Of a stretch of DNA of 64,000 nucleotides, positions 9,710 through 22,076 are shown in pieces. Below the pieces are notes generated by a model. The model saw only the letters and a program-made list of their open reading frames with translations, was not told the DNA's origin and ran no database searches. Every line of letters starts with the position of its first letter. The stretch's first letter is position 1. This stretch comes from Zantedeschia hybrid cultivar (taxonomy: Eukaryota; Streptophyta; Magnoliopsida; Alismatales; Araceae). A program made the translations under genes and the position numbers. Location of the stretch: the NCBI GenBank assembly GCA_030544215.1, contig JARZZO010000013.1, positions 25,713,229-25,777,228 of the forward strand, read 5' to 3'.

Positions 9710-12549
9710 TGTAACGAACCGCCATCCGATGACCGGAGACCCGGTCACTAAATGGATGTCGGCCCATTAACTGAAGGTTCACATCCGGATCTTATACACA
9801 CATCTGGAGGAGTAAGCGTTAAACAAGATTAAATATAACATTCACGCGGACTACAAGGAGGTACAGTGCGCAGGGAGTAAAGTAACAATGTCCGTACAGT
9901 CCAACAATAATTACATATCCAACAAATTAATTAAGTACAGGCAGAAATAGGGTACAACGACATCGGGGCATACCCCGGGAACTGAGATAGCTGCTGGTCC
10001 GCACACCAAGGAGAACACCACGAGCCGCCACACGCCACACGGTCTACACCTGAAAACGCAGGGAGTGAGCCACACCAGAATTGGGCTCAATAGGGATCAT
10101 CCGATCCCTCACCTCCCACACACACACCCACAAGTGCAGTAACAAAGATGCAGGTAATTAAGGCAAGTAAATCTGTGACACACTACTCCTACATCTCGAC
10201 ATGAACCATGTGTAATCGAAGTGTAACATGCATATTTCTAGAATCATTCCATCAAGGAGCCAATAACTCGCGTCTCGGCTTAGCACTGACCGAAGGTGTC
10301 TCGGCTTAGCACTGACCGAAGGTGTCTCGGCTTAGCACTGACCGAAGGTGTCTCGGCCACACAACCGAGAGTAGGAGACACCGGCCACAGCCGAAGGTAG
10401 GAATCATCGATCACAACCGAAGGTAGGAAACACCAACCACAGCCAAAAGTAGGAAACATCGACCACACAGCCGAAGGTAGGAAACACCAACCACAGCCGA
10501 AAGTAGGAAACATCGACCACACAGCCGAAGGTAGGAAACACCAACCACAGTCGAAAGTAGGAAACATCGACCACACAGCCGAAGGTAGGAAACACCAACC
10601 ACAGCCGAAAGTAGGAAACATTGACCACACAGCCGAAGGTAGGAAACACCAACCACAGCCGAAAGTAGGAAACATCGACCACACAGCAGAAGGTAGGAAA
10701 CACCAACCACAGCCGAAGGTAGGAAACATCGACCACACAGCCGAAGGTAGGAAACACCGACCACAGCCGAAGGTAGGAAACATCGACCACACAGCCGAAG
10801 GTAGGAAACACCGACCCGCTGAGACCAAACAGTAACCCCTCGGATAGCATGCTAGCTACTCCGGCCCAACTGGCTCAGGTGGTTACTCCTTCCCTCAGCA
10901 TGAGTGACTCTCCGAATGTACCACTCCGACACCGGTACTAGCTGACCCCGGGGTTCACCAGGTGACCCTCTCTCACTAGGCATCACCCCGCCCACGCCCC
11001 CACCGGCGCTGTGCTCACGCCCCCACCAGCACAGGGTGATAAAGCGCTACAATGTCACTCCAGGTCCACAGTAACACAAAACACCAAACCCGGCACGGTA
11101 CGATCCGGTCACGCGAAAAGCCCGCGATCGCACGACACCCCACGCAGTGCCATCCGGTCATGAAGAATCCATCATTGTCGAGTGCACCAAAACATGCATT
11201 AACCAGCTATCTAGCAGTATGAACACGTTTTACTGGCATGAATTAGTGAGGTTCTGTTCAGAATCAGGTTTATGTAAAACTGTCCTCGGACCGAAGGGGT
11301 TTCGGCCAGACGATTTCTGTCAAAGACGTGATGGCCCGACGCCCTTCAGAAAGGCGTCGTCCATGCACGTCTTCCTTCAACCTGCCCGAAGGGGTCTCAG
11401 TCCGAAGGGGTCTCGGCCCGCTATCCGAAGACAGCTAACGCCCAGGAACCAGGATCTGCCATGGGCCCGAGGGCTACCTTTTCAACCAATAAAACCCCAA
11501 AGTTACTGAAAAACAGAGGAGAAAGAGGGGCAATACAATCCATAGGAAAATCACCTTCATAGCAAATCCCCCAAATCATCAAAAGAATACCTAAACATGC
11601 TCATTCTACCCCCCCCATAACCAGGGATCCATAACATGCTTAAACGAGGAAAACCTGGTTAAAACGCGATGCTATGGGAACCGTCACCCTACCGGACACT
11701 TGAACGCCTCCGAGCTTCAAGCCGTCCACCCGACTCGCCCCACGCGGCCGCCGGTACCGCCGTGGTCGTCCTTGCTCCACCGTGACGTCGACCGTCGTCC
11801 GGAGAGTAGAACGCCGCAGTGGAGATGGAGGTGGTAGGGGTAGGAGCTAGGTAGAGGAAGGAGTGGAGGGAGAGGTGAAATGGTGGGAGGAAAAGAGGGA
11901 GGCGGAGGAATCGCCGCTGAGATCGCCGGAGGGGAAGGAGAGAAAGAAGGAGAAAAATGAGGGAAGAAAGGAGGGCTCGCGGGGGTTAACCAGGCTGAAA
12001 CGCGTCGATCGAGGCAGATGTGGTCCAGTCGACATGACGTCTGTCAGGTGATGTGACGGCCGCATTGACGAATTCTGAAACGCGCCGACCGAGGCACGCC
12101 GTTCAGCCGACACGTCAGGGCCGCACTCTGGCACGACAGGGCCGTACGCTACGCGGCCCAAAGCCAGCCCACGCGGCACCCTCGAGTCGCCGATCATCCC
12201 GAGTCGGTCTTGGCCACCGACCTCGGACTTCTCCCACTGGTCTCGACGCCGAGCGCCGGCTGCCTCTCGGTCCGAAGGAAATCCGGTTTCGCACCGCCTG
12301 AAGGGGTCTCGGCCCTGCTCCGAAGACAAGCCAACGCCCGACCGAGCCACCCTCGGCCTCGGGCCTTCGGCTTCGCCTCCGTCGCCATCCGGATCCCCGT
12401 CGGGCCTCTTCACCGATCCGACCCAGCCTCGGATCCAAACTTCGGGTTCCAGCTTTGGAATCCGGTCGTGATAGATCCAGTCTACATCACGTAGCCAGAA
12501 CTACAGGGTCCGACCCCGAAAACCGGATCCGAAGGTCTCAATCCTTACA
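9710..12549 (-). repeat. 5' LTR of C1
   Basis: This 2840-bp LTR is very similar to the left copy, including the minisatellite at 10271-10813 and the purine-rich block at 11815-11990. Scattered substitutions and small length changes separate the two copies. No convincing TATA box was located. Confidence 0.9.
10271..10813. repeat. Minisatellite in C1 5' LTR
   Basis: Same 26-bp x3 and 54-bp dimeric array as in the 3' LTR, with the same number of units and a few private substitutions. The expansion therefore predates this insertion. Confidence 0.85.
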
Positions 12550-12554
12550 GTTTG

Positions 12555-13627
12555 AAACCTCTGGGGGTAAATGGTGCTAAGTCATCCTAAAATGCATGCA
12601 TCAGACAGGGTGCTCGTGTGTGAAAAGTGAAGTGATGTGTTGAAAGTGGAAAGAAGAGCGAGAGAGGGAAATGTTACGGACTAGATGGAGATTGGAAATG
12701 CAATGAAGTGAAAAAGGTGAAAAGTAAAGAGAAGATTAGGAAGACAAGCCCATTTGGAGGGCGGAGGGTTCTCCTCGAAGACAACTCCCTGTCTGCTCGA
12801 CGCCTCAGAGCAGACTCGCTTTTTAGCGCTGTCTGAGCCTTCCCACTAGAAAACTCCTCGTTAACCTCTCCGAACCTCTCACCCAAAAAATCCTCCTTAA
12901 CCCCCTACTCGAGAGGATACGAGGGGTTTAAATAGGTGAAGGGAAAGTAGGAGAAAACAGGGGTCTAAATCCCCGTAAATCGACCTACAGCCAATAGGAA
13001 GTGGTTAAGGGTCGGAGGTGGTGCGCGCGGCAATCGCCGGAGTGGGGAGTGGTCGGAGTAGTGGGGACGAGGGCGGCGAGTAGAGGAGATCGTGGGGAAG
13101 ACGAGGTCAAGGGGGTGGTTAGGAAGTGGACGGCCAGGCAACATGCCTTCCACGAAGTGGTGGAAGGCGGCCCGGTTGGCCTTCGAAGGGGGTGGAAGGC
13201 AAGAGGTGGCCTTCGAAGGGTGGTGGAAGGCAAGGGGTGGCCTTCGAAGGGTAGTGGAAGGCAAGGGGTGGCCTTCGAAGGGTGGTGGAAGACGGACCGG
13301 CTGGCCTTCCACGAAAAGGTGGTGAAAAGTGAAAAAAGGTGTCCAAAAGGTGGAAGGCAAGGTGGCTGGCCTTCCACAGGTGGTGGAAGGCAGCCTGGTT
13401 GGCCTTCCACGAAAAGGTGGTAAAAAGTGTAAAAGGTGGCGAAAAGGTGGAAGGCAAGGTGGTTGGGCTTCCAAGGGTGGTGGAAGGCGAGGGGTGGCCT
13501 TCCAAGGATGGTGGAAGGCGAGAGGTGGCCTTCCAAGGATGGTGGAAGGCGGGCTGGTTGGCCTTCCAGGGATGGTGGAAGGTGGCCTGGTTGGCCTTCC
13601 AGGGATGGTGGAAGGCGGCTTGGTTGG
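12555..13627 (-). repeat. 3' LTR of element A, segment 2 of 3
   Basis: This continues the LTR after the C1 insertion and matches 29123-30230. It contains a TATA-like minus-strand CTATTTAAA near 12930 and the U3 minisatellite, in which C2 is inserted. Confidence 0.88.
13130..13627. repeat. Inverted-repeat minisatellite in A 3' LTR
   Basis: Tandem units of about 30 bp each pair GGTGGAAGGC with GCCTTCCA or GCCTTCGA, so the array alternates complementary arms (GGAAGGC/GCCTTCC). It continues for a few bases after C2 at 21914. Overlapping open frames on both strands are artefacts of the repeat. Confidence 0.8.
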
Positions 13628-14710
13628 TGTAACGACCCGCCATCCTATGACCGGAGACCCGGTCACTAAATGGATGTCGGCCCATTAACTGTAGGTTCAC
13701 ACCCGGATCTTATACACACATCTGGAGGAGTAAGCGTTAAACAAGATTAAATATAACATTCACACGGACTACAAGGGGTACAGTGCGCAGGAAGTAAAAT
13801 AATAATGTCCGTCCACAGTCCAACCATAATTACATGTCCAACAAATTAATTAAGTACAGGCAGAAATAGAGTACAACAACATCGGGGCATACCCCGGGAA
13901 CTGAGATAGCTGCTGGTCCGCACACCAAGGAGAACACCACGCGCCGCCACACGCCACAAGGTCTACACTTGAAAACGCAGGGAGTGAGCCACACCAAAAT
14001 TGGGCTCAGTAGGGATCATCCGATCCCTCGCCTCCCACACACACACCCACAAGTGCCGCAACAAAGATACAGGTAATAAGGCAAGTAAAGCTGTAACACA
14101 CTACTCCTAAAATCTCGATATGAACCATGCATATTTCTAAAATCATTTTATCAAGGAGCCTACAACTCACGTCTCGGCAAAACACGCCAACCACTCCTCC
14201 GAAAGTGGGAAACACCAACCACACAGCCGTAAGTGGGAAACACCGTCCACACAAACACAAGTAGGAAACACCGACCCGCTGAGACCAAACAGTAACCCCT
14301 CGGATAGCACGCTAGCTACTCCGGCCCAACTGGCTCAGGTGGTTACTCATTCCCTCAGCATGAGTGACTCTCCGAATGTACCACTCCGACACCGGTACTA
14401 GCTGACCCCGGGGTTCACCAGGTGACCCTCTCTCACTAGGCGTCACCCCGCCTACGCCCCCACCGGCGCTGTGCTCACGCCCCCACCAGCACAGGGTGAT
14501 AAAGCGCTACAATGTCACTCCAGGTCCAAAGTAACTCAAAACACCAAAACCCGGCACAGTACGATCCGGTCACGTGAAAAGCCCGTGACCGCACTACACA
14601 CAACGCAGTGCCATCCGGTCATGAAGAAACCAAGTATACTAAAGCATGCACTAACCAACTATCTAGCAGTATGAATACATTTTACTGGCATGAATTAGTG
14701 TTATTCTGTC

Positions 14711-15190
14711 CTAAATCGCGTCGCCCGAGGCCGATGCCATTCAAGTTCCCTAAATCGGTTCATAAAACAGAGGCCACGGAAATCTGGCCTAAAAGGCGTC
14801 GACACCAGCGGTCGCCTTTTGAAAGGCGTCGACATCCACCGACGCCATTCATCTAAGAAATCCAGGAATTTCAGGAAAACATTACTCAGGGGATTTCTGC
14901 GTTAAAAGGCGTCATGGCTACCCGACACCATTCGAAACGCGTCGCCTACCCATGACGTCTTTTAGTCCAAGAATCCCGAGCTGACGGACCCTCAGTCGGG
15001 GTGATTTCCTGCCTAAATGGCGTCATGATGTCCCGACGTCCTTCTAAAAGGCGTCGTCCATCCATGATGTCATTTAGCGCCAGAATCCCTAACTCGTGAA
15101 ACCTCGAACAGGGAGGTTTCTGCCCTAAAACGCGTCGTACTGACTTGACGTCCTTCTAAAAGGCGTCGACCAGGCACGACGCCGTTTAGC
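14711..15190. repeat. Dyad cluster 1 in C2 3' LTR (about 9 units)
   Basis: Units have the form RAAN-GCGTC, ten bases, then GACGC-NNTTYAR. Examples of half-site pairs are 14718-14737, 14796-14815 and 14826-14845. Many units come in overlapping pairs, so GCGTC and GACGC alternate every 15 bases; the gap between the paired units is 10 or 11. The ten-base spacers differ from unit to unit while the arms are kept. Confidence 0.85.
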
Positions 15191-15682
15191 GCCAGAAACC
15201 TGGTTCCCTGGTTCGAACCGAGGGTTTCTCCCTTAACCCCAAATACCCCGAAAAAAAGCCTCAAAACGGAAAGGGGGAGGAAGAGGAGTTGATCCACCAC
15301 AAACATGCTTAATCTAGCCCAAACACATTACATCACGCTTAAGAAAACACGAGCAATACATACAAGGTTCGTCCCCCTACCGAATAATTGAACTCCTCCT
15401 GGCTCCGTGTCGCCCAACCGCCGCACCGCAGACCGCCGCCAGTACCCCCGAAAACGTCGCCACTCCGCCAGGACGTCGGCCGCCGTCCGGAGAATGGAAC
15501 GCCGCGAAGGAAGTGGTGGTGGCAGAGGTGAGAAGTCGGGAGGCGTTGGAGTGGTGGAAGAGGAAGAAGAGGAAGGGAATGGGGAAGAGTGGGATCGGAG
15601 GAGGCGGAGAGGGAGAGGAGAGAGAGTGAAAGGTGAGAAATGAGGGAAAGAAAGGAGGGCTCGCGGGGTCAATCAGGAACTG

Positions 15683-15997
15683 CCTAAAACGCGTCGAGCT
15701 AGAAAGACGCCTATCAGATGATAGGACGGGCCGTACTGACAGCTGTCTAAAACGCGTCGACCTCCACGGACGCCGTTCAGCTGACATGTCAGGCACCGTA
15801 CACTGACATCGCAGGGTGGCAGTCTGAATCGCGTCGTCCATCATGGACGCCGTTCAGACGATGAGACAGGGGCCGTACTCTCGCGGCCCGAAACCCGCCC
15901 ACGTGGCGCCCACGTGGCACAACAGCAAATCGCCTAAATGGTGTCCACCTATCAAGACGCCGTTTGAAACGCGTCGTGAAGTGTAGACGTCATTCAG
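15683..15997. repeat. Dyad cluster 2 in C2 3' LTR (5 units)
   Basis: Three well-separated single units and one overlapping pair share the arms CTAAAACGCGTC and GACGCCGTTCAG. Each has a ten-base spacer of unrelated sequence. Confidence 0.85.
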
Positions 15998-16086
15998 AAG
16001 AAACTCTCAAGACCCTTCAGGGTCCAAACCAGGGGATCCAGCCCGAAACTGACCCGAAAACTGAACCCGAGACCTCAGTCCTTACA

Positions 16087-16098
16087 TTCTCCCCCCCT
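16087..16098 (-). other. Polypurine tract of C2
   Basis: The minus strand reads AGGGGGGGAGAA directly before the LTR, as in C1. Confidence 0.85.
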
Positions 16099-16179
16099 TA
16101 AAAGAATTTCGTCCCCGAAATTGCCTGCTACAAGTAACGAGGGCGAAAATGCCTCCACTGCCAACTCGCATGGGAACTT

Positions 16180-17660
16180 ACCGAAAAGGGTAGGGAACTG
16201 CTTCCCAGCTTCTCAATCATGCGCCCTCAGGTCGCCTCGCTCCTGGAGCGATACTGTCGAAATACTCAGTCCACAGATGCAACCTTGTTCCGGAGGACCT
16301 GTCACTAGTGATTCTCAAAACGCACTTGACACTCTGGAAAGGACAAGTCCTCAGCGACCTCAAGTCCTGAAAGTTCTAACACCTGGGGTGGATCCAGAAC
16401 ACTCCTCTGCAACGAAACACGAAACGCATCGTGCACTCCCGCAAGACTGAACAGCAAGGCTGGCTGGTAATCTTCCTCAATTCGAGCAAGAACGGGAAGA
16501 GGCCCAGCACGGCACGGACTCAGCTATCCTTGCTTCTCAAATCTCCTCACACCTATAGAGGGCGAGACTTGGAAAAACACGAGGTCTCCAACTTCAAACT
16601 CAATCGGTCTCTTACCGATGATAGCACAACTCTGGCAACCTAAGCACCCTGCCATACCAACCCTCATCCTGCTAACAGCCTCTAGCCATTCTCAGACTAG
16701 ATCACAAAGGATCGGCACCACCATCTAAACAATGCCTCAAAAGGCGCCATGCCAATGCTAGAGTGGTAACTGCTATGGTACACAAAACCCCACTGTGAAC
16801 CAATGCTGTTCTCAAGGACCTCCTCAGTCTAGGCAACATGCCACGAGCCAAAAACCTCCAAAATCCAAATGGCCCTCTCTGACCGCCCATCAGCCTCGGG
16901 ATGATAGGCCGGGCTGAAGGCTAATCGCGTACTCAAAGTCTTCCAAAGACTCTTCCCACAATTAAGGAGTGAATCTCAAAGCCCGATCCGACATGATGGA
17001 CAAGGGTACATCGAGCAGAAAGAGATGATCCGACTCACAACAACTCAGCCAACTTACCGACTGACCAGTCCTTCCTGATAGCCAGGAAGTGTGTTGACGT
17101 AGTCAGCTGTTCAATGGTAATCCAGATCACGCTCCCTCCACCAGGGAATAAAACAATCCTAATACATGCCTCAAGTCGCAAACTCCCGTCTCCACGCCGG
17201 GATCGGCAAGGACTGCAACCACGCTACCGCTGCGCCACTTTGATATTCCACCCTAACCTGCCGACAATTCAAGCATTCAATTACAAAATCACCCCTGTCC
17301 TCCTTCTTACTAGACCACCTCAACAATGATACGCCCTACTCGATCCGGGAAGCATCATTTATCTAGAGCAGTGTGCCTCCAAAAGGGACACCTGCGCACG
17401 TCCTTCACGGTTAAATCACAAAGTCTACCGCTAACCTGACTGTACTACTGCCCCACAATTCCACCTCTGAACTCTGGAGAATCTGCGGTAATTCTGTATC
17501 TGTCCTCCAAGTCTTAATTACGGTATGGTACACTACTGGCCAACCTGGCTCCATCAGCCTCACGTGGAATCCGAAAGGGAGATTCCACAGTTCGCTCAAA
17601 TAATCCCCATACAAATAATGCCTCTAGATCTATAGTGCAACCACCACAGCTGCCAACTCT
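16180..17660 (-). pseudogene. C2 integrase and chromodomain remnants
   Basis: This is collinear with the C1 integrase remnant. The FSPAYHPEADGQ-like segment lies near 16890-16920, the SDR segment near 16980-17010, and the GPY/F and chromodomain tail at 16230-16600. Multiple frameshifts leave no usable reading frame. Identification rests on similarity to C1 and to the general chromovirus pattern. Confidence 0.65.
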
Positions 17661-17663
17661 AAG

Positions 17664-18017
17664 TCATAGATGGATAGTCTCCTCAAGTTTCTTCCACTGC
17701 CTATAGGCCACAACCTTACCGAGTTGCATCAGAAACGCACCCAAACCTCGATGTGGTGTAACTGAATACCCCACAAATCCACCGGAACCTGATAGAAGTA
17801 CCAACACTGGAGCCCAAGTGAGGCGAGTCTTCAACTTAATGAAACTCCGCTCACACTCTTCGATCCACGTGAGACGAACTCCCCTACGAGTCAACCTCAA
17901 CAAGGGGGGGGGGGGGTTGCTATCGAAGAAAACTCCTGGACCAACCATCGGTAAAATCCTGCTAATGCCCTCAACGATCACACTCTTACACGGGGCTCCC
18001 CACACACAATCCATCAA
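17664..18017 (-). pseudogene. C2 RNase H N-terminal fragment
   Basis: A 117-codon minus frame contains LTRRGVRLTWIEECERSF, then PVLVLLSGSGGFVGYS and RGLGAFLMQLGKVVAY. This is the start of the Ty3/gypsy RNase H domain, whose usual catalytic Asp after VVYS is replaced by Val (YSVTPHRG). Polymerase motifs upstream are absent. The piece confirms that C2 descends from an element with a full pol. Confidence 0.75.
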
Positions 18018-18262
18018 TCAAATCAATACTAAACTAATTATGTGCCAAGATTCCACCAAAATTGATAGACCAACATCATTATACAATAACCTTACAAAGT
18101 ACACATTACAATACCAATTCACCACCACGACCCGAAATACATAAAGAGTGCCATAAGAGTTCACAACCACTACCTCATAAGAGAAGATAAGAGCGTTCAT
18201 CTATCCCAGTACCTCGGATCTCCACAAAAAGGGCACACAACACTACATAAGGTACCGGGCTC

Positions 18263-19306
18263 CTACTGATCATTCGGCCCCTGACTCGTCTTATTTTTCT
18301 GGGGACAGTTCCTCGCGAGATGTCCCCTCCTGCCACAGCCAAAACAGCTACCAGCGACCAATGGACACACCCGGTTGCCGTGATACCTACCACAACGGGG
18401 ACAATAATCTACCGCATCATGACTCTTTCCCTGCTGCCTGCTAGCCTCAGTCTGCATATGTTGGGCCGAAACGTCCTCATCTTCGTCACGTGACGTCCCT
18501 TGGGACCCGAACTCAAAGGAACTCGAACCGCCTGACGAAAGGACCGTTGATTTGCTCTTGCCTCGCTGCTTCCCTCGTACCGGTCGCTCCAACTCTCTCG
18601 CCATTTGCTAAAATTGAGTCTCCACCGCTGCCGCGCATCGAACTGCTGACGCCAGATTTCTACAACACTGGGGTGCCACCATTGTCCTTAGATCATATCG
18701 GAGTCCATCTACAAATCTCTCTGTTCTATACCTCTCCTGCTCAGATAAGTGTGGAACGAATCCTCCAAGAGCCACAAACTTCGCATGATAATCTAGAACT
18801 GACATGTCATTTTGCACCAATTCCATAAACTCTCTTTCCTTAGTCTCCTGGACGTGCCTCGGAAAGTACTGTCTACTAAACTCTCTCACAAACGCCTCCC
18901 AAGGGATCTCTCTCAACGATCTATTTGCAAACATCCTTGTCTTGATGGTAACCCACCATTCATATGCATTGTCCTTCAACAAATAGGTTGCCAACAAGGT
19001 CTTGTCATTCTCAGCACATTCAAGAACGTCAAACGCCTTTTCCACTTCCTTAATCCAACGAGCTGCCTGGTCTGGGACTGGTCAACCTGTGAAAGAAGGG
19101 GTCTCCAACCTCAAAAACCGCTCCAACACCGTGAACTGGTCACCTCGGGAATTGGATCCCTCGCTACCGTCTCCCTGCTGGTATCTACCCATAGCTCCAA
19201 TCATAGCCTCCATGAAACGATCCACATTATGCCCTTCTGCCCCCGAACTACCATCGTCTGATCTCGTACCACGAGCCAACGAAACTCTCTTCCTTGGCGC
19301 CATCAC
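18263..19306 (-). pseudogene. gag: C2 gag, two internal stops
   Basis: Starting MAPRKRVSLARGTRSDD, this frame runs the full length of gag (about 346 codons) in one reading frame. It is interrupted by in-frame stops at 19082-19084 and 18608-18610. The capsid part is YLLKDNAYEWW and neighbours. The C-terminus keeps both knuckles, CPRCGRYHG and CFGCGRRGHLARNC. It is a close homologue of C1 gag with independent inactivating stops. Confidence 0.85.
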
Positions 19307-19443
19307 TACCTCACGAACGCGAAAATCAACACAAACACGTCAAAACCTATCACTCTACACCAGCAGCCATCGCCTGTACAGACTCGTACTTATTGTTGGA
19401 CTACGATTTCTAACCCAGTTTACCGCTTACTCGACCAGACTAT

Positions 19444-19455
19444 GCTCTGATACCC
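19444..19455 (-). other. Primer-binding site, tRNA-iMet with one mismatch (C2)
   Basis: The minus strand reads GGGTATCAGAGC, eleven of twelve bases matching the initiator tRNA-Met site; the first T has become G. It lies two bases from the LTR. Confidence 0.85.
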
Positions 19456-20530
19456 ACTGTAACGACCCGCCATCCTATGACCGGAGACCCGGTCACTAAA
19501 TGGATGTCGGCCCATTAACTGTAGGTTCACACCCGGATCTTATACACACATCTGGAGGAGTAAGCGTTAAACAAGATTAAATATAACATTCACACGGACT
19601 ACAAGGGGTACAGTGCGCAGGAAGTAAAATAATAATGTCCGTACACAGTCCAACAATAATTACATGTCCAACAAATTAATTAAGTACAGGCAGAAATAGA
19701 GTACAACAACATCGGGGCATACCCCGGGAACTGAGATAGCTGCTGGTCCGCACACCAAGGAGAACACCACGCGCCGCCACACGCCATAAGGTCTACACCT
19801 GAAAACGCAGGGAGTGAGCCACACCAAAATTGGGCTCAGTAGGGATCATCCGATCCCTCGCCTCCCACACACACACCCACACGTGCCGCAACAAAGATAC
19901 AGGTAATAAGGCAAGTAAAGCTGTAACACACTACTCCTAAAATCTCGATATGAACCATGCATATTTCTAAAATCATTTTATCAAGGAGCCTACAACTCAC
20001 GTCTCGGCAAAACACACCAACCACTCCTCCGAAAGTGGGAAACACCAACCACACAGCCGTAAGTGGGAAACACCGTCCACACAAACACAAGTAGGAAACA
20101 CCGACCCGCTGAGACCAAACAGTAACCCCTCGGATAGCACGCTAGCTACTCCGGCCCAACTGGCTCAGGTGGTTACTCATTCCCTCAGCATGAGTGACTC
20201 TCCGAATGTACCACTCCGACACCGGTACTAGCTGACCCCGGGGTTCACCAGGTGACCCTCTCTCACTAGGCGTCACCCCGCCCACGCCCCCACCGGCGCT
20301 GTGCTCACGCCCCTACCAGCACAGGGTGATAAAGCGCTACAATGTCACTCAAGGTCCACAGTAACTCGAAACACCAAAACCCGGCACAGTACGATCCGGT
20401 CACGTGAAAAGCCCGCGATCGCACTACACACAACGCAGTGCCATCCGGTCATGAAGAAACCAAGTATACTAAAGCATGCACTAACCAACTATCTAGCAGT
20501 ATGAATACATTTTACTGGCATGAATTAGTG

Positions 20531-21010
20531 TTATTCTGTCCTGAATCGCGTCGCCCGAGGCCGATGCCATTCAAGTTCCCTAAATCGGTTCATAAAACGG
20601 AGGCCACGGAAATCTGGCCTAAAAGGCGTCGACACCAGCGGTCGCCTTTTGAAAGGCGTCGATATCCACCGACGCCATTCATCTAAGAAATCCAGGAATT
20701 TCAGGAAAACATTACTCAGGGGATTTCTGCCTTAAAAGGCGTCATGGCTACCCGACGCCATTCGAAACGCGTCGCCTACCCATGACGTCTTTTAGTCCCA
20801 GAATCCCGAGCTGACGGTGAGGGTGATTTCCTGCCTAAATGGCGTCATGATGTCCCGACATCTTTCTAAAAGGCGTCGTCCATCCATGACGTCATTTAGC
20901 GCCAGAATCCCTAACTCGTGAAACCTCGAACAGGGAGGTTTCTGCCCTAAAACGCGTCGTACTGACTTGACGTCCTTCTAAAAGGCGTCGACCAGGCACG
21001 ACGCCGTTTA
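20531..21010. repeat. Dyad cluster 1 in C2 5' LTR
   Basis: Same units as in the 3' LTR. The ten-base spacing is kept through the point differences between the two LTR copies. Confidence 0.85.
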
Positions 21011-21504
21011 GCGCCAGAAACCTGGTTCCCTAGTTCGAACCGAGGGTTTCTCCCTTAACCCCAAATACCCCAAAAAAAAGCCTCAAAACGGAAAGGGGGA
21101 GGAAGAGAAGTTGATCCACCACAAACATGCTTAATCTAGCCCAAACACATCACATCACGCTTAAGAAAACACGAGCAATACATACAAGGTTCGTCCCCCT
21201 ACCGGATACTTGAACTCCTCCTGGCTCCGTGTCGCCCAACCGCCGCACCGCAGACCGCCGCCGGTACCTCCGAAAACGTCGCCACTCCGCCAGGACGTCG
21301 GCCGCCGTCCGTAGAATGGAACGCCGCGAAGGAAGTGGTGGTGGCAGAGGTGAGAAGTAGGGAGGCGTTGGAGTGGTGGAAGAGGAAGAAGAGGAAGGGA
21401 ATGGGGAAGAGTGGGATCGGAGGAGGCGGAGAGGGAGAGGAGAGAGAGTGAAAGGTGAGAAATGAGGGAAAGAAAGGGGGGCTCGCGGGGTCAATCAGGA
21501 ACTG

Positions 21505-21819
21505 CCTAAAACGCGTCGAGCTAGAAAGACGCCTATCAGATGACAGGACGGGCCGTACTGACAGCTGTCTGAAATGCGTCGACCTCCACGGACGCCGTTC
21601 AGCTGACATGTCAGGCACCGTACACTGACATCGCAGGGTGGCAGTCTGAATCGCGTCGTCCATCATGGACGCCGTTCAGACAATGAGACAGGGGCCGTAC
21701 TCTCGCGGCCCGAAACCCGCCCACGTGGCGCCCGCGTGGCACAACAGCAAATCGCCTAAATGGCGTCCACCTATCAAGACGCCGTTTGAAACGCGTCGTG
21801 AAGTGTAGACGTCATTCAG
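21505..21819. repeat. Dyad cluster 2 in C2 5' LTR
   Basis: Five units as in the 3' LTR. One arm differs by a single base (ATGCGTC for ACGCGTC). Confidence 0.85.
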
Positions 21820-21913
21820 AAGAAACTCTCAAGACCCTTCAGGGTCCAAACCAGGGGATCCGGTCCGAAACCGACCCGAAAACTGAACCCGAGACCTCAG
21901 TCCTTACAGTTGG

Positions 21914-22063
21914 CCTTCCACGGGTGAGAGGAAGCGGAGATTGGTTAATGGGCCTGATTATTTAGTGGGTTGAATTATGTGAGAAAATGATGGGTTTGGT
22001 GATGATGGGCTAATGATGGATGGGGTTCATGACCAAAAGGGTGGTCTAAAATCAGTGTCTACA
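21914..22063 (-). repeat. 3' LTR of element A, segment 3 of 3
   Basis: This is the last 150 bp of the LTR, matching 30231-30379 and ending TCTACA. Next to it is the polypurine tract of A. Confidence 0.9.
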
Positions 22064-22076
22064 AATGCCCCTCCGG
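22064..22076 (-). other. Polypurine tract of element A
   Basis: The minus strand reads GGAGGGGCATT immediately before TGTAGAC, an arrangement familiar from Tat/Ogre elements. It marks the left LTR as the 3' copy. Confidence 0.85.

Larger units (their letters stand above)
3829..12549 (-). mobile_element. Element C1: chromovirus (Ty3/gypsy) nested in the LTR of A
   Basis: The target duplication is GTTTG at 3824-3828 and 12550-12554, and A's other LTR shows the empty site with a single GTTTG. Both LTRs start TGTAAC and end TTACA. The interior is only 3.05 kb: a near-complete gag, then fragments of RNase H, integrase and a chromodomain with most of reverse transcriptase missing. The tRNA-iMet primer site, the gag zinc knuckle and the chromodomain point to a Tekay/Del-like chromovirus. 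It is non-autonomous in its present state. Confidence 0.9.
13628..16086 (-). repeat. 3' LTR of C2
   Basis: This LTR is 2459 bp and is followed on the right by the polypurine tract complement. It shares its outer thirds with the C1 LTRs. Its centre carries two clusters of the 34-bp dyad, together about 14 units. Confidence 0.9.
13628..21908 (-). mobile_element. Element C2: chromovirus nested in the LTR of A
   Basis: The target duplication is GTTGG at 13623-13627 and 21909-21913. The other A LTR shows the uninterrupted site. LTR ends match C1 (TGTAACG..TTACA) but the LTR middle differs: the C1 minisatellite is nearly absent and clean 34-bp dyads are present. The interior is 3.4 kb with a broken gag and partial pol. 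C1 and C2 are sister subfamilies. Confidence 0.9.
19458..21908 (-). repeat. 5' LTR of C2
   Basis: This 2451-bp copy matches the left LTR closely, including both dyad clusters (20531-21010 and 21505-21819). A short deletion near 20815 and scattered point changes separate the pair. Confidence 0.9.

Noticed and set aside
10387..10813. CRISPR-like array
   Set aside because: Regular repeats with similar intervals, but the spacers are themselves repeats and the context is a plant LTR.
13001..13700. Overlapping open frames on both strands (also 29534-30289 and 28184-28765)
   Set aside because: They are artefacts of the GC-rich inverted-repeat arrays of element A. Composition is repetitive in every frame.
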